A program made the translations under genes and the position numbers. From Chloroflexota bacterium (GTDB lineage: Bacteria; Chloroflexota; Dehalococcoidia; Lucifugimonadales; Lucifugimonadaceae): a stretch of 56,316 bases of DNA. A model generated the notes under the pieces. It saw only the letters and a program-made list of their open reading frames with translations. It searched no databases and was not told the DNA's origin. The DNA lies in NCBI GenBank assembly GCA_009838175.1, contig VXSB01000022.1, positions 10,413 through 66,728 on the forward strand. Direction: 5' to 3'. Of the stretch, positions 45,630-55,000 are shown piece after piece; positions within the stretch are counted from its first letter, which is position 1; the number at the start of each line of letters is the position of its first letter.

Positions 45630-48129
45630 AGCCGTGCTCGTGCATCCGCCTGTGGACTGCTTCGATAGCCTCGTTGATGGGACGCTTCAGGTATCCAATA
45701 TGATCTTCCTCGCCGTGATGATGCGTGACGTGCCCGTGCGAATGCTGGCGTGAACTGTTGTCTATATAGGTAAGCGAGCCGTGCATCAACGTGAGCATGT
45801 ACTTCGCTGTCGCCACGTCGAACATGCTCCACGGACCACCTACCGATACGTAGATTGGCGAGGTGTGCGAAAAGATGCCGCGCTCCCAGACATCGTAGTA
45901 CCTATATCCCGAGTAGTAGCCCGGACCGCCGGCTCTCGCGGCCAGCCACGAGTTCCTGTCGATTTTGATCGTTTCATTGACGCTCAACTTGCGCGTCGGC
46001 TTACCTACCTCTGAAGAGGCGATGACCTTACCTTCTTGGATTATTTCCAACTTGGACATCGGCACGACGCTCTCGGCCCATGCGGAAACCTCGACAGTAC
46101 CAGGGCTCGAAAGCTCAAGAGTGTCACCCACTTCATGTCCGTCGACGGTTAGATGGATGATGGGGCCGCCGCTCAGCACCGTCCGGCCTTTGGCGACGTT
46201 GCGGCACCAGTTTTCATAGGTGAACTCATCATCATCAGGGATTCGCACATAGGTTCGGTACATGCCTACAGGAACGTCGCTGGACATCTTGTCGGTGCCA
46301 CCGACCAGCGGCAAGCGATAGCCGCAGTTCAGATATCGATACCACTCGTTGTGCATGAACTCCTGCTGTTGGATCATTTCGATTGCATCGAGGCGCCCAG
46401 TGGCGACCAACGATGCTGGCTCGCCGTTAGGGAACGGGAAGTGCGGGTTAATGACAAAACCGCCCTGAGCGTGTGCCTCGTCGGCCCAGTGGCTCAGTGT
46501 GGTCTCCATCGGACCACCGATTTCGGCCTCGCCCGGACCGTCCGAGCAGAAGGGCATAACGGGTTGCTTCAAGCCCCACAGGATCATATGCCCCATGAAG
46601 TGTTGTCGGTTCTCCTGCGAGGTGTAGACGATGTTGTTGCCTTCTCGGGTAACGCTGGGATGTCCGGTGTAGTCCTCGACATTGGTGAACAAGCTGCCCC
46701 ACTGTGACTGGAGCAGGTTGACTACGTTGAGGTCCTCAGCCTGCGATTCGAAGTGGCTGCCCTGCGTGGAAAGGAAGTGAACGTGCGAGTCTCCGGAGTA
46801 CCACCCGCGCTCGTTCATATTGATCCAGCGCTTGAGACGCAACTCGAGTTCCTGCTGTCCGGGTGCGATCTCGATCTTCGTGCGTAGCGGTTCATACTCG
46901 TATCCACGAGCGGCATCCACGATCACCTCGCCTCGTGGCAGCCAGCCCTGAGCGGTGCCGTCGATGTACGCGTAACTGACCTGCCCAAGGCGCGTGTCGC
47001 CACCGACGTCAATGTGCCATGTGTCGAGGTTGGAGTTGACTTGGTTGTGGTGACCGTGCGGTTGATACGGCACACCGTCGGGTGATCTGAAGTGGATGCG
47101 GCATGGGACGATCTCGCCGGTCTCATCGTCAACTACCCGTACTTTCACCCAGTTCTTGCCGGGTTCGGTGAGTGAAATGCGGATTTTTTCAGTATCGACT
47201 GCGCCTTCGCTTTCGACATCTCCCCATTTCACGCTATCGATCGTCTCGTCACCTTGCAAGACCTCTACCGTCGCAGACGAAACACCGGACAACTCGACAT
47301 AGGAAGGGCTCGACTTCGGATTCTGAGGTTCGCCGAAACCTTTGTATGGGTCGTTCAGGAATTCGTCAGTCGATTGCTCTGGTAGGGGATGCGTGTAGGT
47401 TCTCTCGCCGCGGTTGATCGTCACATCCAGATCGAATGATTTTGTGGCTTGTTCGGAGTCTTTGAGATCTATTCGCACTGGTCGCCGGGCAGCGCGTGAA
47501 AACGGATGCTCATCGACGTGTCCAAGAGTCAATCCGGCCACGATGAAGCGTGGGCCTTTAGGCACGAACTCGATTGACTCGATGACTCGATCGGGTGTCG
47601 GGTTGTGCCACGCCCAAAGCCAATACCACTTTGGTTGCGCCTGCACGACTTCGGTCTGGCGCCTTCCCGTCTCGTCGAAACGTCCCTCGTAACGAGGAAT
47701 CAGCGTATCACCTTGATCGGTCACGGCGAGATAGGGATAGCCGACGCCGTAGCGAGATATCCCCTGCCGGTCGCCAACCGCGCTGATCTCGTAACGCTCG
47801 CGAACGGGAACGGTTACAGTATCAGAATCTTCAAACTGGATGACGTAGTCAGCGACATGCTCACCGATCGGTCCATTGGCAGCCTGTTGAGTTTCTAACT
47901 GCCGATGAGCGAAGACCACGTTGTGCGCGGTCTTGCCGATTGGCACGGTTACTGACGAATAACCTTCTGCTAGTGAGATGTAGCAATTGACTGACGGGTC
48001 GCCTGAAGGGGATCCGACTGTGAAAGGGAGACCCCGCATTGTCTGCTCGCCAAGCGCTGGATCTTCGCCAAGGAGGCACTCCACTCCTGCGTCGCACAAA
48101 GGTGAAATGTCGATAATCTCGTAGTCCAT
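45619..48129 (-). CDS. CehA/McbA-family metallohydrolase with long N-terminal extension
   Basis: 836 residues. The C-terminal ~390 residues hold a PHP-type metal hydrolase domain that begins with GWYSGDSHVHFLS (the HxH ligands near residue ~448) and continues through HWADEAHAQGGFVINPHF, GRLDAIEMIQQQ and a GGTDKMSSD segment, as in CehA/McbA carbaryl-type hydrolases. The first ~440 residues are beta-rich and not typical of the simple family members. No signal peptide is obvious. It probably cleaves an ester, phosphoester or carbamate; the substrate is unknown. Lies between the two zinc dehydrogenases. Confidence 0.8.
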   Translation of the reverse strand: MDYEIIDISPLCDAGVECLLGEDPALGEQTMRGLPFTVGSPSGDPSVNCYISLAEGYSSVTVPIGKTAHNVVFAHRQLETQQAANGPIGEHVADYVIQFEDSDTVTVPVRERYEISAVGDRQGISRYGVGYPYLAVTDQGDTLIPRYEGRFDETGRRQTEVVQAQPKWYWLWAWHNPTPDRVIESIEFVPKGPRFIVAGLTLGHVDEHPFSRAARRPVRIDLKDSEQATKSFDLDVTINRGERTYTHPLPEQSTDEFLNDPYKGFGEPQNPKSSPSYVELSGVSSATVEVLQGDETIDSVKWGDVESEGAVDTEKIRISLTEPGKNWVKVRVVDDETGEIVPCRIHFRSPDGVPYQPHGHHNQVNSNLDTWHIDVGGDTRLGQVSYAYIDGTAQGWLPRGEVIVDAARGYEYEPLRTKIEIAPGQQELELRLKRWINMNERGWYSGDSHVHFLSTQGSHFESQAEDLNVVNLLQSQWGSLFTNVEDYTGHPSVTREGNNIVYTSQENRQHFMGHMILWGLKQPVMPFCSDGPGEAEIGGPMETTLSHWADEAHAQGGFVINPHFPFPNGEPASLVATGRLDAIEMIQQQEFMHNEWYRYLNCGYRLPLVGGTDKMSSDVPVGMYRTYVRIPDDDEFTYENWCRNVAKGRTVLSGGPIIHLTVDGHEVGDTLELSSPGTVEVSAWAESVVPMSKLEIIQEGKVIASSEVGKPTRKLSVNETIKIDRNSWLAARAGGPGYYSGYRYYDVWERGIFSHTSPIYVSVGGPWSMFDVATAKYMLTLMHGSLTYIDNSSRQHSHGHVTHHHGEEDHIGYLKRPINEAIEAVHRRMHEHGFSH

Positions 48130-48223
48130 GATTCAAGTGACCTCGGTCTAGCGGTCAAAGTACCCTTGCATGGTAACGAATTCATCAATCGACCGTGCGA
48201 ATCGTCTTTGTAAGGACAAGAAG

Positions 48224-48613
48224 ATGCATGCCAACGTCACGTTCAAGATCGTAAGCTGGGATGAAAACCCGTTTGAGGAAGTGGGGGACGGCCCAAAACT
48301 GACCCAAGCCCACGTTAAAAGGTCCTTCGATGGCGACCTGACCGGTACGGGTAACCTCATGTACGTTATGACGCACATTGACAGCGGGGATGCATCGTTC
48401 GTGGGTTACGAGAAAGTCGTGGGCGCGCTGGGTGGAAGATCAGGTAGTTTCGTGCTGAGACACACCGGGTATTACGACGGAGGCAAGGCCACTGCGGAGT
48501 TGGAGGTGGTACCCGGTTCAGGTACCGACGAGCTAGTTGGCCTCTCAGGAACCGGACGGTTCTCAGCCGGGTATGCTGAAGAACACGATATGCCACTGGA
48601 TTACGAGGTGTGA
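48224..48613 (+). CDS. DUF3224-family protein
   Basis: 129 residues from ATG 48224 (AAGGAC 8 bases upstream); the earlier ATG at 48170 is less likely. A small beta-barrel of the DUF3224 type: VKRSFDGDLTGTG, GSFVLRHTGYYDGG, and LSGTGRFSA are typical. Family function is unknown; proteins of this size may bind small ligands. Divergent from the CehA/McbA gene and 46 bases upstream of the second zinc dehydrogenase. Confidence 0.8.
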   Translation: MHANVTFKIVSWDENPFEEVGDGPKLTQAHVKRSFDGDLTGTGNLMYVMTHIDSGDASFVGYEKVVGALGGRSGSFVLRHTGYYDGGKATAELEVVPGSGTDELVGLSGTGRFSAGYAEEHDMPLDYEV

Positions 48614-48659
48614 CCACTGAATAGATCGCCTCGAGCATCGCGCAGCAATGGTGAAAGAA

Positions 48660-49691
48660 ATGAAAGCACTGCGGTATTACGGTCGCCAAGACATGCGTTT
48701 GGAGGATGTTCCGATCCCGGACCCGGCAGACGACGAAGCGCGATTGAGCATTATGTACGCATCGATCTGCCAGACGGATGTGGAAAGGTGGTGGCACGGA
48801 CCGACGATGCGTAGGTGGCGTACGCCGCCGAGGACTGTCGGTCATGAAACTGCAGGACGGGTCGACGCTGTTGGCGCGGATATTCACAGTTTGTCGGTCG
48901 GCGACCGCGTAATGGTTAACAACATACGGCCTTGCACAGAGTGTTACTGGTGCATCCGAGGCATGCAGTCGAGTTGTGCAAACGTTAATTCCGCTGGATT
49001 TGCGTTGGATGGCGGTTTGGCGGAGTACATGGTCTGGCCGGAAAGTCATCTCATCAAATTGCCTGACAGCATCCCGGACGTGCAAACTCCTTTGATCGAG
49101 CCAACTTCGGTAGCGGTACATGCAACACGGAGGTCTGGCGTCAAGGCGGGCGATACTGTCGCGGTGATCGGATGTGGCACAGTCGGAATGTTGACCATGC
49201 AGGCTCTGCGCGCTGCCGGAGCTCGCGTTATCGCTGGCGATCTTCGAGCGCAATCGCTCGATTTAGCTTTGAAGCTCGGCATGGACGCTGCGATCAATAC
49301 GGGAGACGACGACGCGCTCGAGCAAGTGTTGGAGTTGACCGCCGGTGTCGGCGCGGACATCGTTGTCGAGACTGCTGGGGCGGTGGTTACGCCACGCATA
49401 GCGATCAGTTGGACGCGGCCTGGAGGGAGGACCGTCTTGGTGGGTATACACGCGGCAGGGAGTGAGTTCGACTTCAATGAGATTGTCGGAACGGAGAAGA
49501 CCGTCATCGGTTCCGTTGCCGCGTCACCGGGTGACATGGAGAAGGGAATCCAGCTCATCGCCGACGGCAAGATAGTGCTCGACGATCTCGTATCAGCTGT
49601 GATCCCGTTGGATAGGGTTATGGAGGACGGTTTCGAGAGGATGCGACGTCCCGAAAAGGACGTGTTCAGGATAATGGTGTCGCCGAATTAA
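48660..49691 (+). CDS. zinc-dependent alcohol/polyol dehydrogenase (copy 2)
   Basis: 343 residues from ATG 48660, which aligns with the MKALR start of copy 1; an ATG at 48648 adds four residues. Cys37 (SICQTDVERW), GHETAGR, structural-zinc CTECYWCIRGMQSSC, and GCGTVGML for NAD binding. Same length and zinc layout as copy 1 and clearly a duplicate. After the Rossmann motif it has GDLR where copy 1 has VDVR, which may alter cofactor choice. Ends 8 bases before the cytochrome c stop (convergent). Confidence 0.9.
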   Translation: MKALRYYGRQDMRLEDVPIPDPADDEARLSIMYASICQTDVERWWHGPTMRRWRTPPRTVGHETAGRVDAVGADIHSLSVGDRVMVNNIRPCTECYWCIRGMQSSCANVNSAGFALDGGLAEYMVWPESHLIKLPDSIPDVQTPLIEPTSVAVHATRRSGVKAGDTVAVIGCGTVGMLTMQALRAAGARVIAGDLRAQSLDLALKLGMDAAINTGDDDALEQVLELTAGVGADIVVETAGAVVTPRIAISWTRPGGRTVLVGIHAAGSEFDFNEIVGTEKTVIGSVAASPGDMEKGIQLIADGKIVLDDLVSAVIPLDRVMEDGFERMRRPEKDVFRIMVSPN

Positions 49692-49699
49692 CGTTCGGA

Positions 49700-50191
49700 C
49701 TATTCGCGATCGGGTGCGGCTGGAAAGGGATCGTTTTCGCTGACCATCGCTTGGGCGTCACGCTTGGTGGTGCCGTGGATTTCTTGGTCGCGCCATAGGT
49801 TCTTTACGTAAGTGAGTACGTCGATGATCTCTTGGTGAGTCAGCGTGTCCTCAAAGGCTGGCATACCGGATTTGAATCCTGCCAAGCCTTGTTCCTCCAG
49901 ATAAGCGCCACCTAGTTTGACCTGTTTGTACAGCGTGCCATCGCCGTGATGCCAAGTGTGTCCGTCGCCGTTTAAGGGAGGTGCTGGCAACGTGCCATCT
50001 GGATTCGTGGATTGCCAGTGCGGTTGTCCCTCACCGTTTAGACCGTGGCATCCGGCACAGTTTTCGGCGTAGATGCGTTGACCGCGCCCGATTGGATCCG
50101 ATGTTTCGACCACAGGATCGCTGCCGCATGCGAACGCGGCAGTCGTGACACAGACGCAAGTCAGGATCGCGGTTATCGTGCGTCTCAACAT
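49700..50191 (-). CDS. class I cytochrome c lipoprotein
   Basis: 163 residues. Signal with lipobox (AAFAC, Cys22) places it on the outer face of the membrane. Heme site CAGCH at 45-49, with distal ligand candidate Met110 (SGMPAFEDTL). Usual single-domain c-type length. It can carry electrons from a dehydrogenase to a terminal oxidase or reductase. It lies between the second alcohol dehydrogenase and the second DUF4432 gene, but the alcohol dehydrogenases look cytosolic, so a direct link is not obvious. Confidence 0.9.
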   Translation of the reverse strand: MLRRTITAILTCVCVTTAAFACGSDPVVETSDPIGRGQRIYAENCAGCHGLNGEGQPHWQSTNPDGTLPAPPLNGDGHTWHHGDGTLYKQVKLGGAYLEEQGLAGFKSGMPAFEDTLTHQEIIDVLTYVKNLWRDQEIHGTTKRDAQAMVSENDPFPAAPDRE

Positions 50192-50307
50192 GATCCCGAG
50201 TAATCAATTCAACCGATGTTGGGTTCGCGAAGAATATATATTGCAGATTGAATCGAACCTTTTACCGCTTGCAACGAACAAATCAATCCACGGGTGGAGT
50301 AACTAAC

Positions 50308-51390
50308 ATGCACTACGGCGATGAAAGAACGCATGGATGCCGGGTATCGGACGCTTGGACCTATCGTGGGTTGAAGACAGTCGTGATGGAGAACTCGGTG
50401 ATCCGGGTGTTGATCTTGGCCGACAAAGGTGCGGATGTCTATTCGTTCGTGCACAAACCTACGGACACCGAGTTCATGTGGCGGTCGCCTTGGGGAGTTC
50501 GGGATCCGCGACCTTTCGTGCCTTCGACTGGCTCGACTCAAGGCATGTGGCTCGACTACTACGAGGGCGGCTGGCAAACAGCATTGCCGCATGGCGGTTA
50601 TCCGGATGAGATCTACGGAGCGGAATTTGGATTGCACGCCGAGTTGAACAACTTGCCGTGGGACGCGACGATTGTGGAAGATTCGGCCGATCGCGTCGCT
50701 GTCAACTTCAAGACCAGAGGCGTTCGGATGCCGGTGGCGGCCGATATGACGTTGTCTTTGGAAGAAGGATCATCGACACTCAATCTGTCGAAGACCGCGA
50801 TCAACGAGGGCGAGGAAGACGTGGAGATAGTGTGGCTGGAACACATCGCGATCGGTCCTCCGTTCCTGTCGGACAAGTGCCGACTCTACGTGCCCGACTG
50901 CACGGTTTTGACGCATCCTGAGGAGTTTGTTGATACGCAGAAACTCGCGCTCGGTTGGGAGGGAGAATGGCCGATGGTTCCTTCGGCAGACGGAGGTGAG
51001 ATCGACTTTCGCGTGATGCCGCCCAAGGAGGACCGTTCTCTGGACATGGCGTATATGACGGGCATGTCCGAAGGCTGGTACGCCGTCCACAACAAAGAGA
51101 CTGAAGTCGGTTTCGCAGTGTCGTTCCCGTCCGACGTGTTTCAATACCTTTGGTACTGGCGCAATCTCGGTGGCGGATGGGGCTATCCATGGTACGGGCG
51201 ATGCTACAACGTTGGTTTGGAACCGTGCACGAGTTGGGACAACCGAGGGTTGAAACACTCGATGGAGAATGGTTCAGCGCGACCGTTGGCGGCAGGCGAG
51301 CGGCTTACTGTTGACATCACCGCGTCGGCTTTCCTGGGCTCCGGTGATGTTCAAGGAGTTTCGCCCACTGGCGAAGTGACCCAAGGTTGA
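50308..51390 (+). CDS. DUF4432-family aldose-epimerase-like protein (copy 2)
   Basis: 360 residues from ATG 50308, chosen to match copy 1 (MHYxDERTHGCR) and because GGTGGAG lies ~9 bases upstream; an in-frame start at 50248 is less likely. It shares the whole fold with copy 1, including DAWTYRGLKTVVMEN and QYLWYWRNLGGGWGYPWY. Acidic and aromatic residues in the last motif could line a sugar site. Divergent from the cytochrome c gene. Function inferred as an aldose-epimerase-like or sugar-binding step. Confidence 0.75.
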   Translation: MHYGDERTHGCRVSDAWTYRGLKTVVMENSVIRVLILADKGADVYSFVHKPTDTEFMWRSPWGVRDPRPFVPSTGSTQGMWLDYYEGGWQTALPHGGYPDEIYGAEFGLHAELNNLPWDATIVEDSADRVAVNFKTRGVRMPVAADMTLSLEEGSSTLNLSKTAINEGEEDVEIVWLEHIAIGPPFLSDKCRLYVPDCTVLTHPEEFVDTQKLALGWEGEWPMVPSADGGEIDFRVMPPKEDRSLDMAYMTGMSEGWYAVHNKETEVGFAVSFPSDVFQYLWYWRNLGGGWGYPWYGRCYNVGLEPCTSWDNRGLKHSMENGSARPLAAGERLTVDITASAFLGSGDVQGVSPTGEVTQG

Positions 51391-51470
51391 CCTAGATACC
51401 GACGGAGCATCCCGAAGCAATATCATTTAGCGAGCGAACACCAACGGACTAGGAATAACGCGAGGAAATC

Positions 51471-52472
51471 ATGCGACGGCGAACGTTTGGCGATTCAGGT
51501 TTGGCATCATCGGTTATCGGCTATGGCGGCTGGCCAATGGGCAGGGGACAGTACGGCGATTTCGACGATGACGAAGCGATCGCCGCTGCTCACAAGTCAT
51601 ACGATTCGGGAATCAGTCTGTTTGACACGGCGGCCGTTTACGGTTGGGGCTACGGCGAGAAGTTGATGGGCAAGGCGGTGGCGCCGTTCCGGAACGATAT
51701 CGTGCTGGTGACGAAAGGCGGCCGCGAGTGGGTGCGTGACAATCCTGATCGAACCGCGGCTACGGTTTCGATCAGCGATCGTGACACGCTGCTGCGGAGC
51801 ATCGACGAAAGTCTCGAGCGTCTGAATACTGACTACATTGACCTTTTCCTCATCCATTGGCCAGACCACACGCGATCGTTCGAAGAACCGATGAGAGCGT
51901 TGGAAGACGCGAAGACGGCTGGGAAGATCCGACACACAGGAGTTTCGAATTTCAGTCCAGAGATGATGGCGCAGTGTCGTGAGCACAGTCCGATCGTTAC
52001 CAATCAGATCGGCTACCACATCTTTGACCGGAGACCCGAATCTGGCGTTATGCCGTTCGTCGAAAACAATGGGATGGGCGTGATGGCATACGGGACTCTC
52101 GCTCACGGGTTGTTGACGGGTGCGTGGTCATCGAATCATGCTTTTGGCGACAACGACTGGCGAGCGAACGGGGCCAACTTTGGTTTGGCGTCGTTTGGGC
52201 CTGAGAATCTAACCAAGAACGTGGCTGTCGTCGAGAAGCTGAAAGGCATCGCTGGCGATCATGGCAAGACGGTTGCCCAGTTGGCGATAGCTTGGGTGTT
52301 GGCAAATCTCACGGTTACGGTCGCGCTCTGTGGCATGGTCAAAGAGTCGGAGGTCGAGGACAATGTCGGCGGTGATTGGGAGATGCCGGCAGAGGTCAAG
52401 CGGCAGATCGACGATTTAGTGATGACAGAAGGCGCTGGCGTGGGAACTCCAGAGATGGAGATCGCGACGTAA
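51471..52472 (+). CDS. aldo/keto reductase
   Basis: 333 residues. Catalytic tetrad visible: Asp and Tyr in FDTAAVYGWGYGEKLMG, Lys in LVTKGG and His in DLFLIHWPDH. TGVSNFSPEMM and the C-terminal nucleotide segment (AGDHGKTVAQLAIAWVL) match the family. Reduces or oxidises sugars and other carbonyls with NADP(H). Lies 80 bases after DUF4432 copy 2 on the same strand and is convergent with the symporter. Confidence 0.92.
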   Translation: MRRRTFGDSGLASSVIGYGGWPMGRGQYGDFDDDEAIAAAHKSYDSGISLFDTAAVYGWGYGEKLMGKAVAPFRNDIVLVTKGGREWVRDNPDRTAATVSISDRDTLLRSIDESLERLNTDYIDLFLIHWPDHTRSFEEPMRALEDAKTAGKIRHTGVSNFSPEMMAQCREHSPIVTNQIGYHIFDRRPESGVMPFVENNGMGVMAYGTLAHGLLTGAWSSNHAFGDNDWRANGANFGLASFGPENLTKNVAVVEKLKGIAGDHGKTVAQLAIAWVLANLTVTVALCGMVKESEVEDNVGGDWEMPAEVKRQIDDLVMTEGAGVGTPEMEIAT

Positions 52473-52479
52473 GTACGTT

Positions 52480-54024
52480 CTAGGCAACCCCGGTTCTGGT
52501 TGCCTGGCGGGCAGATTGCTCCGCCGAAATCGCCGACGGTGAGGTGACGCGATCGAATAGATCGGTAACCTCCGCCGTCGGTTTCGACGTCAGCAACGTT
52601 GCGCCGATCGCAATCGGGAATGCTAAGAAGAAGCCCGGTGTTGCGAGGTGCATGTCGAAGATCTGATACGGACCTCCTGACAGTGAGCCCCAGATGGTCG
52701 AGATCGCGGTGCCTGTGATCATCGCTGTCATGGCTCCCCAGAAGTTGAACCGCCTCCAGTAGAGGGCGAGTATGGTAACTGGTCCGAACGCCGCTCCCAT
52801 GCCGCCCCACGCGTATACGACTAGGTCAAGTACTGATTCGGGATGCAAGATCGAGTAGAGTGCGGCTCCGCCCCCGATCACGACTAGCAGTAATCTTCCC
52901 AGCCACATCCTAGCGTCGGTGCCAATGCTGTAACTGTAGCGTCGAATGACTGGAAGATCGTCGGTCGCAACAGCAGAAGCCAACAATAACTGCGAGTCGG
53001 CGGTGCTCATGACTGCCGCGATAACCGCGACGAGCAGGATGCCGACCACTACCGGGTGGAAGAGGGTGTTGGTCAGAACGAAGTAGAGCCGTTCGGGGTC
53101 GTCGATTATCTGATCCAGTACGCCGTTCTCGATCAGAACAGGCAGCGCCAACAGTCCAACGGCCATGCTGAAGAAGTAGGTGGCGGTGATCCATGTCATT
53201 CCGATGTTGCGGCTGCTGCTGATCTTGGCTTCGCTTTCGATGGCCATGAAGCGTTGCAGGATACGTTGCGCTCCGAATACGCCGATACCCCAACCGAGGA
53301 TCGAAAGAACGTACACCGGCAGCGGCGGTTCGCCTTCATGCTTGGTGAAGGGATTCCAGAAGTTGGGATATTCGACGTTGCTTCTGGCGAACGATTCTTC
53401 GGTGATGAAAAGCAGCGTGAAGGTCAGGATCAGAAAGCCCGCGAGGACGAAGACGGCCTGGAACACGTCGGTGCGAGATACGGCAAGGAAGCCGCCAATG
53501 AAGGTGTATGAAGCCACCGCGATCAGTGTGACTATCACTCCAGTTTCATAGTTCAAACCGAAGATGGTGTCCAGCAGTTTTGCGCCGGCGACCAGTCCCG
53601 AACTGACGTAAAAGATGACGAACAGTATTGTGATCAAGGCGGCAACGGTTCGCAGGGCGCCCGTGCGGTCGCCGAATCTACGTTCGAAGAACTCCGGGGT
53701 CGTGAGCGAATCTTTTGCGGCGATCGTGAATCGGCGGAGACGCTTTGCCATGAATATCCATGCGAGACCCATCATCACAACGACCGACAAAATGATCCAC
53801 ATGGTTTCGATGCCGTGTTGGAACGCCAAAGCTGGTAGCACGAGCATGGTCCAGCCGCTGGTGGTAGAAGATCCGGCGCTGAGTGCGGTGGTGATGCTCG
53901 ATACGTTCCGCCCGCCGAGAACGTAGTCTGCCATGTTCCGCATCTGCCTAGAGCGGTAGATGGCGATGCCGATAACGACGGCGAAGTAGGCGGCGAAGAC
54001 CGCTAATACCCAAACATTCAGCAT
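52480..54024 (-). CDS. sodium:solute symporter (PutP-like SSS family)
   Basis: 514 residues with about 13 membrane segments. YVLGGRNVSSITTALSAGSSTTSG near the start and AVMSTADSQLLLAS in the eighth segment are characteristic of the SSS family, where these regions bind sodium and substrate. It uses a sodium gradient to import proline, sugars or other small solutes. Position next to the sugar-type enzymes suggests import of their substrate. Convergent with the reductase (8 bases). Confidence 0.9.
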   Translation of the reverse strand: MLNVWVLAVFAAYFAVVIGIAIYRSRQMRNMADYVLGGRNVSSITTALSAGSSTTSGWTMLVLPALAFQHGIETMWIILSVVVMMGLAWIFMAKRLRRFTIAAKDSLTTPEFFERRFGDRTGALRTVAALITILFVIFYVSSGLVAGAKLLDTIFGLNYETGVIVTLIAVASYTFIGGFLAVSRTDVFQAVFVLAGFLILTFTLLFITEESFARSNVEYPNFWNPFTKHEGEPPLPVYVLSILGWGIGVFGAQRILQRFMAIESEAKISSSRNIGMTWITATYFFSMAVGLLALPVLIENGVLDQIIDDPERLYFVLTNTLFHPVVVGILLVAVIAAVMSTADSQLLLASAVATDDLPVIRRYSYSIGTDARMWLGRLLLVVIGGGAALYSILHPESVLDLVVYAWGGMGAAFGPVTILALYWRRFNFWGAMTAMITGTAISTIWGSLSGGPYQIFDMHLATPGFFLAFPIAIGATLLTSKPTAEVTDLFDRVTSPSAISAEQSARQATRTGVA

Positions 54025-54214
54025 TTTGACGCGCGCTATCCGGCTAGATGATTTGCACTTTTCGAGTGGGATCGTGGGCCGGAATCACGCCGGTCACGTC
54101 AATGACGATTTTAATTTCGACTGATTCGAATGCCGATCAGTGGACGCGCTGAACCATGCTGAAATCAGGTATCGTCTTATTCAATCGCGTTTCAGACTGC
54201 CGGGAGACAACACT

Positions 54215-55000
54215 ATGCTGATCATTGATACGCACACTCATGCCGGAAACAATTGGTTCGAGCCGATTGAGGTTTTGGAGTTTCAGATGGATCGAAATGG
54301 GGTGGATAGGGCGGTGCTGATTCAGCATGGCGGGGTGTTTGACAACGGGTATCTTTTTGATGAGGCGGCGAAGCGGGGTGATCGGTTCAAGGTGGTGGTT
54401 TTGGTTGATCCGGAGTCAGCTGATCCTTTGGGGGATTTGAGTAGGGAAGCGGAGCGGGGTGCTGCGGGTGTGAGATTTGCGCCGGATGGGGAGTTTGTGA
54501 ACGCTGGTCCGTTCGATATGTGGCGCAGGGCAGGAGAGTTAGGGCTGGTTGTTTCTTGTCAGGGGGATCCGACTCGGTTTGCGTCAGATGATTTCGCTCG
54601 GGTTATGGATGCTTGTCCGGATACTGAGGTTGTGATTGAGCATCTGGCGGGTATTGCCGCGGCGAAATCGGATTGGGAGGCGGACTATGAGAGGGCGCTT
54701 GGGCTTGCGGATCGAGGGAATACGACGATCAAGGTTCCGGGTTTAGGTGAGGTTTGTAGCCGTCCGCAGAGGTTGTTGCCGGAGTTGGAGTGGGACTATG
54801 TGCCGCCGGTTTTTGAGTTGGCTAAGGATACTTTTGGTGTTGAGCGGATGATGTGGGGTAGTGATTTTCCTCCGGCGGCTGGTCGTGAGGGTTATGGGAA
54901 CGCGTTACGGGGCGTGATGGAGCATCCGGCGTTTGCGGGCGATGGTGAGTTGGAATGGGTTATGGGGAAGTGTGCGGCGCGGGTTTGGGGTTGGGATTAG
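54215..55000 (+). CDS. amidohydrolase-family (metal-dependent TIM-barrel) protein
   Basis: 261 residues from ATG 54215, with GGGAG 8 bases upstream; the in-frame start at 54140 would add a poor leader. DTHTH (residues 5-9) is the first metal pair of the amidohydrolase-2 family; later VIEHLAG and MWGSDFPP carry the expected His and Asp. These enzymes hydrolyse lactones or decarboxylate. Its 3' end overlaps the end of the enolase gene by 4 bases. Codons in this gene favour G and T in third position more than the flanks do. Confidence 0.85.
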   Translation: MLIIDTHTHAGNNWFEPIEVLEFQMDRNGVDRAVLIQHGGVFDNGYLFDEAAKRGDRFKVVVLVDPESADPLGDLSREAERGAAGVRFAPDGEFVNAGPFDMWRRAGELGLVVSCQGDPTRFASDDFARVMDACPDTEVVIEHLAGIAAAKSDWEADYERALGLADRGNTTIKVPGLGEVCSRPQRLLPELEWDYVPPVFELAKDTFGVERMMWGSDFPPAAGREGYGNALRGVMEHPAFAGDGELEWVMGKCAARVWGWD

